DNA of 64,000 nt from the NCBI GenBank assembly GCA_020725115.1, contig DYFR01000014.1, positions 1 through 64,000 of the forward strand, given 5' to 3'. Numbering within the stretch: position 1 is the stretch's first letter; the number at the start of each line of letters is the position of its first letter. Of this stretch, positions 7,598 through 21,723 are shown in pieces. The position numbers were made by a program, and so were the translations under genes. Source of the stretch: Thiohalomonas denitrificans (GTDB taxonomy: Bacteria; Pseudomonadota; Gammaproteobacteria; Thiohalomonadales; Thiohalomonadaceae). Below the pieces are notes generated by a model. The model was not told where the DNA came from. It was given only the letters and a program-made list of their open reading frames with translations, and did no database searches.

Positions 7598-7936
7598 ATG
7601 AGCTTTCCCGTCATCCACACCGCCATTCCCCTGCGCCGTTACCAGTACGGTGAATTTGTCGTTACCGTGCTGGGGGATATCGTCAGCCCCGACGCGGTGA
7701 ACTACCGCTACATCATCGCCGTGGCCCAGGAGGGCAATCCGCACCCCGGCCTGTATCTGTCCGCCGAGCGGGCGGTCGATGGCGGCTGCGATCTGCGCGT
7801 GTCCATGGCCGACGGTTCCCAGGTGCTGGAAACCTCGCCGGCCTTCTGCGACCTCGATCTGTTTGTGAAAGAGGCGCTGCAGGTCATCTCCACCATGCTC
7901 AGCCTGGACGATGAGATGCCGCATCGCCTGATGTAG
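7598..7936 (+). CDS. Small protein of unknown function
   Basis: I do not recognise this 112-residue protein. It is acidic, has no signal peptide or membrane helix, and shows alternating strand-like segments (FVVTVLGDIV, YRYIIAVAQ, GLYLSAER) before a C-terminal helix FVKEALQVISTML. ATG 7598 has a GGAG 5 bases upstream. It follows the signal-peptidase-like gene by 59 bases on the same strand and precedes the mnmG promoter. Confidence 0.65.
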   Translation: MSFPVIHTAIPLRRYQYGEFVVTVLGDIVSPDAVNYRYIIAVAQEGNPHPGLYLSAERAVDGGCDLRVSMADGSQVLETSPAFCDLDLFVKEALQVISTMLSLDDEMPHRLM

Positions 7937-7952
7937 CCCGGTAATATCGTCA

Positions 7953-7982
7953 TTGGCCCAAGTGCCTGCCACACCGTAGAAT
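7953..7982 (+). promoter_or_regulatory. Sigma-70-type promoter upstream of mnmG
   Basis: TTGGCC (7953-7958) and TAGAAT (7977-7982) are separated by 18 bases and lie 40 bases before the mnmG start. Confidence 0.5.
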
Positions 7983-8022
7983 AGGCGCCCCTTATCGGGA
8001 TTCCGGCGTGGTGTGGGCAGCA

Positions 8023-9912
8023 ATGCAGTTTCAGGATCGTTTCGATGTGATCGTGGTGGGCGGCGGCCATGCCGGAACCGAGGCGGCCCTGGCCGCCGCG
8101 CGCATGGGCGCGCGTACCCTGCTGCTCACCCACAACATCGAAACCCTGGGCCAGATGAGCTGCAACCCGGCCATCGGCGGCATCGGCAAGGGCCACCTGG
8201 TCAAGGAGATCGACGCCCTCGGCGGCCTGATGGCGCGCGCCATCGACCAGGCCGGCATCCAGTTCCGCATCCTGAACGCCAGCAAGGGCCCGGCGGTGCG
8301 CGCCACCCGCGCCCAGGCCGACCGCCAGCTGTACAAGGCGGTGGTGCGCAGCGCGCTGGAAAACCAGCCCAATCTCACCCTGTTCCAGCAGGCGGTGGAA
8401 GACCTCATCGTCGAGGGCGACCGCGCCGTGGGCGTGGTGACCCAGATGGGTCTGCGCTTCGCCGCCGCCGCCATCGTGCTTACCGTCGGCACCTTTCTCG
8501 CCGGCCGCATCCACATCGGCCTGGCCAATTACGAAGGCGGTCGCGCCGGCGACCCGCCGGCCAATGCCCTGTCGCGCCGCCTGCGCGAGCTGCCGGTGAA
8601 CGTCGCCCGCCTCAAGACCGGCACGCCGCCGCGCCTGGACGGGCGCAGCATCGACTGGTCCATCCTGCAGGCGCAGCCGGGCGACGACCCGGTGCCGGTG
8701 TTTTCCTTTCTCGGCAAGGTCGAGGATCACCCGCGCCAGATTGCCTGCTACATCACCCACACCTCGGCGCGCACCCACGAAATCATCCGCGGCGGCCTGG
8801 ACCGCTCGCCCATGTACACCGGGGTGATCGAGGGGGTGGGGCCGCGCTACTGCCCCTCCATCGAGGACAAGGTGGTGCGCTTCGCCGACAAGGACCAGCA
8901 CCAGATATTCCTGGAACCGGAAGGGCTGACCACCCACGAGGTGTATCCCAACGGCATCTCCACCTCGCTGCCCTTCGACGTGCAGTACGCCCTGGTGCGC
9001 TCCATCCGCGGCCTGGAAAACGCCCATATCGTGCGCCCCGGCTACGCCATCGAATACGACTTCTTCGACCCGCGCGACCTGCACCCGACCCTGGAGACCA
9101 GGCACATCCCCGGCCTGTTCTTCGCCGGCCAGATCAACGGCACCACCGGCTACGAGGAGGCGGCGGCGCAGGGGCTCTTGGCCGGCCTCAATGCCGGTTT
9201 GCAGGTGCAGGACAAAGCGGCCTGGTGGCCGCGCCGCGACGAGGCCTACCTCGGCGTGCTGGTGGACGACCTGATCACCCGCGGCACCTCCGAGCCCTAC
9301 CGCATGTTCACCTCCCGCGCCGAACACCGTCTGCTGCTGCGCGAGGACAACGCCGACCTGCGCCTCACCGCCATCGGGCGCGAGCTGGGCCTGGTGGACG
9401 ATGCACGCTGGGCCGCCTTCGAGTCCAAGCGCGAGGCCATACAGTGCGAACAGCAGCGCCTGCACGATACCTGGGTGCGGCCGCAGACCGTGCCCGATGC
9501 GGAGGCGGAGCGGGTACTGGGTCAGCCGATCACGCGCGAGTATCGTCTCGCCGACCTGCTGCGCCGGCCGGACGTCAGTTATGACTCACTCATGAGCCTG
9601 GCCGCAGCGGGCGAGGCGGTGGCCGACCCGGCGGTGGCGGAGCAGGTGGAGATCCAGGCCAAGTACGCCGGCTACATCGAGCGCCAGCAGGCCGAGATCG
9701 AGCGCCAGCGCCGCCACGAGGACACCCGGCTGCCGGCCGATCTGGACTACCGCGAGGTCAGCGGCCTCTCCAGCGAGGTGCGCGACAAGCTTTCACGCCA
9801 GCGCCCGGACACCCTGGGCATGGCGGCGCGCATTCCCGGCCTCACACCCGCGGCGATCTCGCTGTTGCTCATCCATCTAAAAAAACGCGAACTGGGGAGA
9901 AGAACGGCATGA
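8023..9912 (+). CDS. mnmG: tRNA uridine 5-carboxymethylaminomethyl modification enzyme MnmG (GidA)
   Basis: With MnmE, MnmG installs the carboxymethylaminomethyl group on U34 of certain tRNAs using FAD and methylene-tetrahydrofolate. The N-terminal [21 protein letters not shown] is the FAD-binding Rossmann motif; [21 protein letters not shown] and the C-terminal KYAGYIERQ with helical domain are family signatures. Starting at ATG 8023 the protein is 629 residues, the same length as E. coli MnmG; an in-frame GTG 8008 is less likely. The gene heads the mnmG-FadL-rsmG-parAB cluster and its stop overlaps the next start (ATGA at 9909-9912). Confidence 0.97.
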   Translation: MQFQDRFDVIVVGGGHAGTEAALAAARMGARTLLLTHNIETLGQMSCNPAIGGIGKGHLVKEIDALGGLMARAIDQAGIQFRILNASKGPAVRATRAQADRQLYKAVVRSALENQPNLTLFQQAVEDLIVEGDRAVGVVTQMGLRFAAAAIVLTVGTFLAGRIHIGLANYEGGRAGDPPANALSRRLRELPVNVARLKTGTPPRLDGRSIDWSILQAQPGDDPVPVFSFLGKVEDHPRQIACYITHTSARTHEIIRGGLDRSPMYTGVIEGVGPRYCPSIEDKVVRFADKDQHQIFLEPEGLTTHEVYPNGISTSLPFDVQYALVRSIRGLENAHIVRPGYAIEYDFFDPRDLHPTLETRHIPGLFFAGQINGTTGYEEAAAQGLLAGLNAGLQVQDKAAWWPRRDEAYLGVLVDDLITRGTSEPYRMFTSRAEHRLLLREDNADLRLTAIGRELGLVDDARWAAFESKREAIQCEQQRLHDTWVRPQTVPDAEAERVLGQPITREYRLADLLRRPDVSYDSLMSLAAAGEAVADPAVAEQVEIQAKYAGYIERQQAEIERQRRHEDTRLPADLDYREVSGLSSEVRDKLSRQRPDTLGMAARIPGLTPAAISLLLIHLKKRELGRRTA

Positions 9913-11204
9913 GCACCGTCGTCAAGGGGGGGGCCGCCATCATCCTGTGGGCGGTCGGCAGCACCGCTTGGGCGGCCGGCTTTGCCGTCAGCGACAAAAG
10001 CGTCAGCAGCCTGGGCAGCGCCTTCGCCGGCGTGGCGGCGCAGGCCGAGGACGCCAGCGTGGTGTACACCAACCCGGCGGCGATGCAGCGGCTGTCCGGT
10101 TCCACCCTCAGCCTGGCGGCACACTACATCACCCCGCACGCCACCTTCACGAACCAGGGTTCCAGCACCGGCGGCAGCAATCCGGGCGATGCCGGTCGCG
10201 CCAAGCTGGCGCCCAACCTGTACTACGTCACCGAACTGTCGCCGGAGGCGCGTTTCGGCTTCGGCCTCTACGTCCCCTTTGCCCTGGGACTGGAGTACGA
10301 CGACCAGTGGCCCGGCCGCTACCACTCCATCAAGTCGGACATGACTACCCTCAACCTCAGCCCGGCCCTGTCCTGGCAGCTCAGCCCGACCCTGTCGGTG
10401 GGCGGCAGCCTCGATATCCAGTACCTCACGGCGGAGATGAGTCAGGCGGTGGATTTCGGCACTATTTGTGTTGCGGAGTACAGTTCGGTGGTCTGTACTG
10501 GCCTCGGCCTGGCTCCGGAGCAGAACGACGGCAAGCAGACCCTGAAGGGCGACAACTGGGATATGGGTTTCAGCCTCGGCCTGCACTACGCGCCCACGTC
10601 CCAGCTGCAACTGGGCGCCACCTATCACAGCGACACGCGGCAGAACATTGATGGCACTTCCGCGTTCGAGAATGTGCCGGGCGCATTTACCAGCGTGTTC
10701 TACAACAGCGGCGGCAAGACCCGCGTCCACCTGCCCGAATCCCTCAGCCTCAGCGCCGCCTGGGCAGCCGGCGAGCGCCTCACCTTGCTGGCCGACTACA
10801 CCTGGACCGCCTGGAGCCGGCACAAGGAATTCCGTGTCGATTTCGCCAACGGCCTGCCCGACAGCGTCAGCACCTATGACTGGCACGACACCGGTTTCTA
10901 TGCCCTGGGCCTCAACTACCGCCTAGGTCCGCAGTGGCTGTTGCGCGCCGGCGTGGCCTACGACGAATCGCCGGTGCCCGACGCCGAGCACCGCACCCCC
11001 ATCGGCCCGGACAACGATCGGCGCTGGTATGCCCTGGGCGTCACCTACGCGCCGGGCAGCGCCCTTTCCATCGATGCCGCCGTGAGTCATATCGAGATGG
11101 ACGACGCGGCCATCAATAATACCGACAGCCAGAATCACGTTCTCAGCGGCAGCTACCGCCTGGGCGGCAGCTTCCTCAGCGTGCAGGCCAGCTGGCGATT
11201 TTGA
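9909..11204 (+). CDS. FadL/TodX-family outer-membrane transport protein
   Basis: The 431-residue protein has a signal peptide ending near WAAG and the mature N-terminus [27 protein letters not shown] followed by [11 protein letters not shown], the FadL hatch-domain signature NPA. It ends in a beta signal (SVQASWRF). FadL proteins form 14-stranded barrels that pass long-chain fatty acids or other hydrophobic compounds through the outer membrane. The start overlaps the mnmG stop by four bases; this gene between mnmG and rsmG is an unusual neighbour, since mnmG and rsmG are usually adjacent. Confidence 0.88.
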   Translation: MSTVVKGGAAIILWAVGSTAWAAGFAVSDKSVSSLGSAFAGVAAQAEDASVVYTNPAAMQRLSGSTLSLAAHYITPHATFTNQGSSTGGSNPGDAGRAKLAPNLYYVTELSPEARFGFGLYVPFALGLEYDDQWPGRYHSIKSDMTTLNLSPALSWQLSPTLSVGGSLDIQYLTAEMSQAVDFGTICVAEYSSVVCTGLGLAPEQNDGKQTLKGDNWDMGFSLGLHYAPTSQLQLGATYHSDTRQNIDGTSAFENVPGAFTSVFYNSGGKTRVHLPESLSLSAAWAAGERLTLLADYTWTAWSRHKEFRVDFANGLPDSVSTYDWHDTGFYALGLNYRLGPQWLLRAGVAYDESPVPDAEHRTPIGPDNDRRWYALGVTYAPGSALSIDAAVSHIEMDDAAINNTDSQNHVLSGSYRLGGSFLSVQASWRF

Positions 11205-11219
11205 TTCAACATGGGTATC

Positions 11220-11315
11220 CGCAAATGAACGCCAATAAACGCCGATGCAACTCGATGGTTGTTCACGCCGGGCGGGCATCCATTTGCGCACATTCGCGTG
11301 CATTCACGGACTGAT
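11220..11315. repeat. Decamer tandem inverted-repeat element between FadL-type gene and rsmG
   Basis: The left arm holds three ten-base units, CGCAAATGAA (11220), CGCCAATAAA (11230) and CGCCGATGCA (11240). The right arm (about 11283-11312) holds TTTGCGCACA, TTCGCGTGCA and TTCACGGACT, roughly their reverse complements. The same family recurs at 12779-12878 between parA and parB. Confidence 0.75.
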
Positions 11316-11320
11316 TCTTT

Positions 11321-11965
11321 ATGGCTGCCGACCCGAACACCGATCTGCACCGCCGGCTGGCCGACGGCATCGCCGCCCTGGGCCTTTCGCTGGACGCCGC
11401 CCGGCAGGAGCAACTGCTCGCTTACCTGGCACTCCTCGTCAAATGGAACCAGGCCTATAACCTGACGGCGATCCGCGACCCGCTGGAGATGGTCACCAAG
11501 CACCTGCTCGACTCCCTGGCGGTATTGCCGCATCTGCACGGCACCCGGGTGCTGGACGTGGGCAGCGGCGCCGGCCTGCCCGGCATCCCGCTGGCCATAT
11601 GCGACCCGGCGCGGGAATTCACCCTGCTCGACAGCAACGGCAAGAAGACCCGTTTCCTGCTCCAGGCCAAGGGGGAGTTGGGGCTTTCCAGGCTCTCTGT
11701 GGTACATTCGCGCCTTGAACAATATCGGCCCGGGCAGCTGTTCGACACCGTCACCGCCCGGGCCTTCGCGTCTCTGGCCGACATGACGGCGGGTGCCGCC
11801 CCCCTGCTCGCCCCCGGCGGTTCGTTGCTGGCGATGAAGGGCGAGTATCCGCAGCAGGAGCTGGACGCGCTGCCGCCGGGCTTTGTGGTGCGCGAGATCA
11901 TTGCGTTGACGGTGCCGGGACTGGAAGCACAGCGTCACCTGGTGCGTATCGCACCCGCCGCCTGA
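11321..11965 (+). CDS. rsmG: 16S rRNA (guanine527-N7)-methyltransferase RsmG (GidB)
   Basis: RsmG methylates N7 of G527 in 16S rRNA with S-adenosylmethionine. The 214-residue protein has the upstream signature KWNQAYNLTAIRDP, the SAM-binding VLDVGSGAGLPGIPLAI (about residues 71-87) and LDSNGKKTRFL. A decamer repeat occupies the gap before its ATG, leaving no obvious ribosome site. It is followed by parA after 19 bases, the common rsmG-parA-parB order. Confidence 0.96.
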   Translation: MAADPNTDLHRRLADGIAALGLSLDAARQEQLLAYLALLVKWNQAYNLTAIRDPLEMVTKHLLDSLAVLPHLHGTRVLDVGSGAGLPGIPLAICDPAREFTLLDSNGKKTRFLLQAKGELGLSRLSVVHSRLEQYRPGQLFDTVTARAFASLADMTAGAAPLLAPGGSLLAMKGEYPQQELDALPPGFVVREIIALTVPGLEAQRHLVRIAPAA

Positions 11966-11984
11966 GGTGGAAGGGAGAGAGAAA

Positions 11985-12764
11985 ATGGGCCGGATAATTG
12001 CCATAGCCAATCAGAAGGGCGGGGTCGGCAAGACCACCACCTGCATCAACCTGGGCGCCTCGCTGGCGGCGACCAAGCGCCGCGTGCTGGTCATCGATCT
12101 CGATCCGCAGGGCAACGCCACCGTCGGCAGCGGCGTCGACAAGAACAGCTTCGAGCAGAGCAGCTACGACATGCTGCTGGGCCATGCGCCGGCGGAGCAG
12201 GTGATCGTGCGCGCCGAACAGGCGGGCTACGACCTGGTGCCCACCAACGGCGACCTCACCGCCGCCGAGGTGGAGCTGATGCAGAGCCCGCAGCGCGAGC
12301 GTCGTCTGCGCGATGCGCTGGCACCGGTGCGCGAGCGCTACGAATTCATCCTGGTGGACTGCCCGCCCTCGCTCAACATGCTGACGCTGAATGCGCTGGT
12401 GGCGGCCGACTCGGTGATGATCCCCATGCAGTGCGAATACTATGCGATGGAAGGTCTGTCCTCGCTGCTCAACACCATCGAGCAGATCCGCAGCACGGTG
12501 AATCCGCAGCTGCAACTGGAAGGCCTGCTGCGCACCATGTTCGATCCGCGCAGCAATCTGTCCAACGACGTTTCCGGCCAGCTGATCCTGCACTTCGGCA
12601 ACAAGGTGTATCGCACCTCGATCCCGCGCAACATCCGCCTGGCCGAGGCGCCCAGCTACGGCCTGCCGGCCCTGGCCCACGACCGCGCCTCGCGCGGCGC
12701 CGTGGCCTACCTGGCCCTGGCCGGCGAGATCCTGCGCCGCGACGAACAGCCGGCGGCGGGCTGA
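11985..12764 (+). CDS. parA: Chromosome-partitioning ATPase ParA (Soj)
   Basis: ParA is a deviant Walker ATPase that moves ParB-parS complexes along the nucleoid. The 259-residue protein starts IIAIANQKGGVGKTTTCINL with the KGGVGKTT P-loop, then VIDLDPQGNAT and the Walker B segment FILVDCPPSLNML. There is no N-terminal helix-turn-helix, so it is the chromosomal Soj type. ATG 11985 is preceded by AAGGGAGAGA. parB follows 150 bases later, separated by a decamer repeat. Confidence 0.96.
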   Translation: MGRIIAIANQKGGVGKTTTCINLGASLAATKRRVLVIDLDPQGNATVGSGVDKNSFEQSSYDMLLGHAPAEQVIVRAEQAGYDLVPTNGDLTAAEVELMQSPQRERRLRDALAPVRERYEFILVDCPPSLNMLTLNALVAADSVMIPMQCEYYAMEGLSSLLNTIEQIRSTVNPQLQLEGLLRTMFDPRSNLSNDVSGQLILHFGNKVYRTSIPRNIRLAEAPSYGLPALAHDRASRGAVAYLALAGEILRRDEQPAAG

Positions 12765-12778
12765 CGGTAAACAAGTGG

Positions 12779-12878
12779 GTCCGCGAATGAACGCAAATGT
12801 CTATTTCGCCAGCGACCCTGACTGGGTACCGTCGGTAACAGGAGTTTTATTTGCGTGTATTCGCGTTCATTCGCGGAC
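12779..12878. repeat. Decamer tandem inverted-repeat element between parA and parB
   Basis: The left arm GTCCGCGAATGAACGCAAAT (12779-12798) faces the right arm at 12849-12878, made of TTTGCGTGTA, TTCGCGTTCA and TTCGCGGAC. Units repeat every ten bases. It is the same family as the element at 11220-11315. Confidence 0.8.
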
Positions 12879-12914
12879 TACCAAAAATCAATCAATGCAG
12901 TTGGCAGGTACAGC

Positions 12915-13805
12915 ATGGCAGTGAAGAAAAAGGGTGGTTTGGGACGCGGGCTGGAGGCGCTGCTGGGCAGCGCGGCAGTACCGGCGGCGGGCACCGGCGC
13001 AACGACTGAGAAGAGCGGCAACGGCCAGGACGGCGATCTGCGCAACCTGCCGGTGGACATCATCCAGCGCGGCAAGTACCAGCCGCGCATCGACATGCAC
13101 CCGGACACCCTGGAAGAGCTGGCCGACTCCATCCGCGCCCAGGGCGTGGTACAGCCCATCGTGGTGCGCCCCATCGGCCCGAACCGCTACGAAATCATCG
13201 CCGGCGAGCGCCGCTGGCGCGCTGCGCAGATGGCCGGGCTGCACGAGATCCCCGCCGTGATTCGCGAGGTGCCGGACAACGCCGCCATCGCCATGGCGCT
13301 GATCGAGAATATCCAGCGCGAGCAGCTGAATCCCATGGAAGAGGCGCGTGCCCTGCAGCGCCTGATCGACGAATTCGAACTCACCCACCAGCAGGCCGCC
13401 GAGGCCGTGGGCCGCTCCCGCGTCGCCGTGTCCAACCTGCTGCGCCTGCTGTCGCTCAATGACGACGTCAAGCGCCTGCTGGAAAACGGCGACCTGGAGA
13501 TGGGCCACGCCCGCGCCATCCTGGCGCTGGAAGGCACGCAGCAGAGCGAGGCCGCCCGCACCGTCACCGCCAAGGGCCTGTCGGTGCGCGAGACCGAGCG
13601 CCTGGTCAAGCACCTGCAGGAAGGGCCGGCCGCCAAGCCCCAGCCCAAGGCCGTCGACCCGGACGTGCGCCGCCTGGAACAGGACCTGGGCCAGAAACTG
13701 GGTGCCCAGGTGGCGATCCAGCAGGCCGGCAAGGGCAAGGGAAAATTGGTGATTCAGTACAACAGCCTGGACGAGCTGGACGGTATCCTCGCCCACATCC
13801 GGTAG
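12915..13805 (+). CDS. parB: Chromosome-partitioning protein ParB (Spo0J)
   Basis: ParB binds parS, spreads as a CTP-dependent clamp and works with ParA in segregation. The 296-residue protein has the KKGGLGRGLEALLG N-terminus, the CTP-binding GERRWRAAQMAGL and ENIQREQLNPMEEARAL motifs, the helix-turn-helix TQQAAEAVGRSRVAVSN region and a C-terminal dimer domain. ATG 12915 is chosen from the conserved N-terminus. No parS palindrome was seen in the window. A REP-like repeat begins at its stop codon. Confidence 0.96.
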   Translation: MAVKKKGGLGRGLEALLGSAAVPAAGTGATTEKSGNGQDGDLRNLPVDIIQRGKYQPRIDMHPDTLEELADSIRAQGVVQPIVVRPIGPNRYEIIAGERRWRAAQMAGLHEIPAVIREVPDNAAIAMALIENIQREQLNPMEEARALQRLIDEFELTHQQAAEAVGRSRVAVSNLLRLLSLNDDVKRLLENGDLEMGHARAILALEGTQQSEAARTVTAKGLSVRETERLVKHLQEGPAAKPQPKAVDPDVRRLEQDLGQKLGAQVAIQQAGKGKGKLVIQYNSLDELDGILAHIR

Positions 13806-13830
13806 GAGCCCACTCCGTGGGCGAATGCGT
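13802..13830. repeat. REP-like repeat at the parB stop codon
   Basis: GTAGGAGCCCACTCCGTGGG and the following CGAA overlap the parB TAG. GCCCAC and GTGGGC form a 6-bp stem. The same sequence is at 30980-31003. Confidence 0.65.
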
Positions 13831-13941
13831 CAATACCCGCGCACCCCGTTGGCCAAGGAAAATTATCAACTTTTATCAATAAATTACGCTAATAGGCAGC
13901 ATGCGGGTTTACTTATATAGAAGCGATTTATTGCTATATCA

Positions 13942-13970
13942 TTGACCCTAGGGGCGACGATATATATACT
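13942..13970 (+). promoter_or_regulatory. Strong sigma-70 promoter for the atp operon
   Basis: TTGACC (13942-13947) and TATACT (13965-13970) are separated by the ideal 17 bases. The surrounding 13860-13970 is the most AT-rich gap before the operon, which would favour an UP-element. The predicted leader to atpI is about 85 bases. Confidence 0.7.
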
Positions 13971-14061
13971 CCCGCGCCGCTGACAGCACTAATTTCCCCT
14001 GTAATCTGCGTCTTCGACCGATGGCACCGAACGCCGGGAGCGGTGAGGAGACCTTTTACGC

Positions 14062-15311
<1,250 letters not shown>

Positions 15312-15319
15312 TTTTTTGC

Positions 15320-15347
15320 TTCAAACCTTCAACCTTTAACTTTTAAC
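15320..15347. repeat. Degenerate heptamer run between atpB and atpE
   Basis: Four seven-base units in register, TTCAAAC (15320), CTTCAAC (15327), CTTTAAC (15334) and TTTTAAC (15341), fill the gap just before the atpE ribosome site. No inverted partner is present in this 53-base gap. Confidence 0.55.
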
Positions 15348-15355
15348 TGCTTTAG

Positions 15356-15607
<252 letters not shown>

Positions 15608-15668
15608 GGGATCCGCAGTCCGCTTAACAGCAATCCTGTAACCAACCCACACCACACGAGGTGCGAAC

Positions 15669-16139
15669 ATGAATATCAATGCGACCCTGATTGGTCAGTT
15701 CATCGCATTCTTCGTGTTTGTCTGGTTCGTGATGAAGTACGTCTGGCCGCCGCTGATCCACGTACTGAACGAACGCAAAAAGACAATCGCCGATGGTCTG
15801 GCAGCCGCCGAGCGCGGCAAGAACCAGCAGGTTCTGGCCGAGCAGCATGCCGCCGAGGTGATACACGAAGCGAAGGGACGGGCCGCGGAAATTCTGGCCA
15901 GGGCCGAGAAGCGCGCCAGCGAAATCGTCGAGGAAGCCAAGGATGCCGCCCGTACCGAGGGCGACCGCATCAAGGCTGCCGCCAACGCCGAGATCCAGCA
16001 GGAAGTCAGCCGTGCCCGCGAGCAGTTGCGCGGTCAGGTGGTGAGCCTGGCGGTGGTCGGCGCGGGCAAGGTGCTGAAGCGCGAGCTTGACGCCAAGACC
16101 CACGACGATCTGCTGCAAGATCTCGTCGCCCAGCTCTAA
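15669..16139 (+). CDS. atpF: ATP synthase Fo subunit b
   Basis: Subunit b is the peripheral stalk. The 156-residue protein has one N-terminal membrane helix ([20 protein letters not shown]) and a long charged, alanine-rich helix. This matches E. coli AtpF, which is also 156 residues long. Lies between atpE and atpH in the standard order. Confidence 0.95.
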   Translation: MNINATLIGQFIAFFVFVWFVMKYVWPPLIHVLNERKKTIADGLAAAERGKNQQVLAEQHAAEVIHEAKGRAAEILARAEKRASEIVEEAKDAARTEGDRIKAAANAEIQQEVSRAREQLRGQVVSLAVVGAGKVLKRELDAKTHDDLLQDLVAQL

Positions 16140-16151
16140 GGTCACATACCC

Positions 16152-16688
16152 ATGGCTGAGAAGACAACGATCGCACGCCCCTACGCCCAGGCCGTATTCG
16201 AGGCTGCCCAGGAACAGGGCAACCTGAAAGGCTGGTCGGAGTTGCTGCAGCTGGCGGCAGCGGTAGTGAGCCACGAACAGGTGGCGGCCGCTATCGACAG
16301 CCCGAGTCTGGACAAGGCGCAGCGCGGACAGCTGGTTATCGACATTTGCGGCGATGCAGTTACTGATGCCGGCAAGAACCTGATTCGGGTACTGGCCGAA
16401 AATGGCCGCCTGAGTCTGTTGCCGGAGATTGCCGTGCTGTACGAAATCGAGCGCGCCAATGCGGAGAGCCGCATCACCGCCGAGGTCACCTCGGCGACGC
16501 CGCTTTCCGACAGCCAGAAACAGGCGATTGCTGCCGCGCTGCAAAAGCGGCTGGGACGCGACATAGCCCTGGAATGCAAGGTGGACGAGGCGCTGATTGG
16601 CGGCGCGATCGTTCGGGCCGGCGACATGGTCATCGATGGTTCGGTTACGGGCAAGCTGGACAAGCTGAGCGCGGCTCTGCTGCGCTGA
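16152..16688 (+). CDS. atpH: ATP synthase F1 subunit delta
   Basis: Delta joins the peripheral stalk to the top of F1. The 178-residue protein shows the N-terminal TIARPYAQAVFEAAQEQG motif and the C-terminal GGAIVRAGDMVIDGSVTGKL, both family signatures. It is 12 bases after atpF. Confidence 0.96.
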   Translation: MAEKTTIARPYAQAVFEAAQEQGNLKGWSELLQLAAAVVSHEQVAAAIDSPSLDKAQRGQLVIDICGDAVTDAGKNLIRVLAENGRLSLLPEIAVLYEIERANAESRITAEVTSATPLSDSQKQAIAAALQKRLGRDIALECKVDEALIGGAIVRAGDMVIDGSVTGKLDKLSAALLR

Positions 16689-16714
16689 CCCCGGACTGCT
16701 AGAGGACAAAACGA

Positions 16715-18256
<1,542 letters not shown>

Positions 18257-18270
18257 GCGAGGGTTGAGCA

Positions 18271-19134
18271 ATGGCCAGCGGTAAAGAAATACGCAGCAAG
18301 ATCAAGAGTGTCCAGAACACTCAGAAGATCACGCGCGCGATGGAAATGGTGGCCGCCAGCAAGATGCGCCGGGCGCAGGATCGCATGGTCGCAACCCGTC
18401 CCTATGCGGACCGGATGCGTACCGTGATCCAGCATCTGGCCCACGCCCATACCGAGTACAAGCACCCGTACATGGTGGAACGCGAGGTCAAGCGCGTCGG
18501 CATCATTGCCGTCTCCACCGATCGCGGCCTGTGCGGCGGCCTGAACATCAACATGTTCAAGGCGGCCCTCGGCACCATGAAGGAATGGCGCGACAGGAAT
18601 GTCGACGTGGAGCTGTGCACCATCGGCCAGAAGGCGCAGGGTTTCTTCAGCCGCGTCGGTGGCCGCATCCTGGCGCAAGCCACCCAGCTGGGCGACGCGC
18701 CCAAGCTGATGGACGTGATCGGCACGGTCAAGGTGATGCTGGATGCCTACGACAGGGGCGAGATTGATCGCATTTATCTGGTCTACAACCGTTTCGTCAG
18801 CACCATGACACAGTCGCCGCGGGTCGAGCAGCTGTTGCCGATCGCCGCCGAAGAGCGTGATGAGACGCTGAAGCATCACTGGGACTATCTGTACGAACCC
18901 AATGCCGAAGCGGTACTGGATCAGCTGCTGATGCGTTACGTCGAGTCGCTGGTCTATCAGGGCGTGGTCGAGAACATCGCCTGTGAAATGGCGGCGCGCA
19001 TGGTGGCAATGAAGGCCGCCTCCGACAACGCCGGCAACCTGATCAGTGAATTGAAGCTCGCTTACAACAAGGCGCGTCAGGCAGCGATTACGCAAGAGCT
19101 GTCGGAAATCGTCGCCGGCGCCTCCGCGGTCTGA
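18271..19134 (+). CDS. atpG: ATP synthase F1 subunit gamma
   Basis: Gamma is the central rotating shaft. The 287-residue protein has the N-terminal [20 protein letters not shown], the [11 protein letters not shown] segment and the C-terminal [19 protein letters not shown] helix. Spaced 14 bases from atpA. Confidence 0.97.
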   Translation: MASGKEIRSKIKSVQNTQKITRAMEMVAASKMRRAQDRMVATRPYADRMRTVIQHLAHAHTEYKHPYMVEREVKRVGIIAVSTDRGLCGGLNINMFKAALGTMKEWRDRNVDVELCTIGQKAQGFFSRVGGRILAQATQLGDAPKLMDVIGTVKVMLDAYDRGEIDRIYLVYNRFVSTMTQSPRVEQLLPIAAEERDETLKHHWDYLYEPNAEAVLDQLLMRYVESLVYQGVVENIACEMAARMVAMKAASDNAGNLISELKLAYNKARQAAITQELSEIVAGASAV

Positions 19135-19153
19135 GCGCGCTAACCGGATTTAA

Positions 19154-20548
<1,395 letters not shown>

Positions 20549-20572
20549 CCGGCCTGACAGGGGGTAAATGCC

Positions 20573-20998
20573 ATGGCCATGACCATGCATCTAGACGTAG
20601 TGAGTGCCGAGGCCTCCATCTTCACCGGAACGGTGGAGATGCTGTTCGCCCCGGCGCAGGAAGGCGAGGTCGGCATCATGCCGCGCCACAGCCCCTTGCT
20701 GGCCCAGCTCAAGCCGGGCCAGGTGCGTGTCGTCAAGCAGGGTGGGGAAGAGGAATTCTTCTATGTTTCCGGCGGCATGCTCGAGGTACAGCCGCACATG
20801 GTGACCGTGCTGGCCGACACCGCGCTGCGTGCCCGCGACATGGACGAGGCCGCCGCAATGCAGGCCAAGGAACGCGCCGAGCAGGCCATGCGTGATCGCA
20901 CCGGCGCGATGGAATGGGCTCAGGCCCAGGCCGAGCTGGCCGAGGCCATCGCCCAGCTGCAGATGATTCAGCGCATGCGGGACAAGACCCGGCGCTGA
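20573..20998 (+). CDS. atpC: ATP synthase F1 subunit epsilon
   Basis: Epsilon couples gamma to the c-ring and can inhibit ATPase activity. The 141-residue protein has the beta-sandwich start [38 protein letters not shown] and a two-helix C-terminus. Start could be ATG 20573 or 20579. It is the last gene of the operon, followed by a terminator. Confidence 0.95.
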   Translation: MAMTMHLDVVSAEASIFTGTVEMLFAPAQEGEVGIMPRHSPLLAQLKPGQVRVVKQGGEEEFFYVSGGMLEVQPHMVTVLADTALRARDMDEAAAMQAKERAEQAMRDRTGAMEWAQAQAELAEAIAQLQMIQRMRDKTRR

Positions 20999-21028
20999 CA
21001 GGCTCATGCACGGCAGCAGATGAGAACC

Positions 21029-21057
21029 AAAAAGGGCAGTGTTACACTGCCCTTTTT
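21029..21057 (+). terminator. Rho-independent terminator of the atp operon
   Basis: AAAAAGGGCAGTG (21029-21041) and CACTGCCCTTTTT (21045-21057) form a 13-bp perfect stem with loop TTA, followed by CTTT. The A-rich side means it may also act on the other strand. Confidence 0.93.
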
Positions 21058-21077
21058 CTTTGGGGGGGAACAGGATA

Positions 21078-21566
21078 ATGGCGGAACCGAAAGTCGCCCG
21101 CGGCAAGGTGGTCTCGGTGACCTACACCATCCGCGACCAGGCCGACGACAACCTGCTGGAAGCGATCGAAGTCCCGGTCGACTACCTCCACGGTGGTCGC
21201 GTCGGCCTGTATGAAAAGATCGAGGCGGCGCTGGAAGGCAAGGCCGTGGGCGATGGCGTTGAGGTGCTGCTGCATCCGGAGGACGCCTTTGGTCCGCGCG
21301 ACCCCGACCTGACCTTTACCGACGTCATCGAAAACGTGCCGCCTGATTTTCGCCGGCTCGGCGCCCAGGCCGAATTCCACAACGAGGAAGGTGAGGCCGT
21401 GACCATGACGGTGACCCACCTCGACGCCGGCACCATCACCCTGGACGGCAACCACCCTCTCGCCGGCAAGAACCTGATCTTCGCCGTGCGCGTCGCCGCC
21501 ATTCGCGATGCCACGCCGCAGGAACTGATGGTGGGCGAGGTGGCACAGGCGCAGGGCCTGCATTAA
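21078..21566 (+). CDS. SlyD-like FKBP-type peptidyl-prolyl isomerase
   Basis: The 162-residue protein matches SlyD-type FKBPs: VTYTIRDQADDNLLE, the DYLHGG segment before GLYEKIEAALEGKAVGDGVEV, and the inserted chaperone flap (HPEDAFGPRDPDLTFTDV...). NHPLAGKNLIFAVRV closes the FKBP half. It lacks the histidine-rich metal-binding tail of E. coli SlyD. It folds cytoplasmic proteins. ATG 21078 lies 21 bases after the atp terminator. Confidence 0.88.
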   Translation: MAEPKVARGKVVSVTYTIRDQADDNLLEAIEVPVDYLHGGRVGLYEKIEAALEGKAVGDGVEVLLHPEDAFGPRDPDLTFTDVIENVPPDFRRLGAQAEFHNEEGEAVTMTVTHLDAGTITLDGNHPLAGKNLIFAVRVAAIRDATPQELMVGEVAQAQGLH

Positions 21567-21585
21567 GGTCTGAATTCCAGGATTT

Positions 21586-21706
21586 GTCGCAGAGACGCAG
21601 AGGACGCAGAGTAATGAAATCCCGTTTTGCAGCCGTGCGGCCGAATGTCGTGATGCGCTTTGGTGCAACGAATAGTTTTCTCTCTGCGTCTCCGCGTCTC
21701 CGCGAC
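21586..21706. repeat. Octamer (CGCAGAGA) inverted-repeat element before glmU
   Basis: Left arm: CGCAGAGA (21588), CGCAGAGG plus A (21596), CGCAGAG (21605). Right arm (21682-21706): CTCTGCGT, CTCCGCGT, CTCCGCGA. About 70 bases separate the arms. One of five copies of this family in the window. Confidence 0.85.
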
Positions 21707-21723
21707 AAGAGGTTTTGACGTTC

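Noticed and set aside
11985-13805. parS site near parAB
   Set aside because: I looked for TGTTTCACGTGAAACA or close variants around parAB and in the gaps and saw none.
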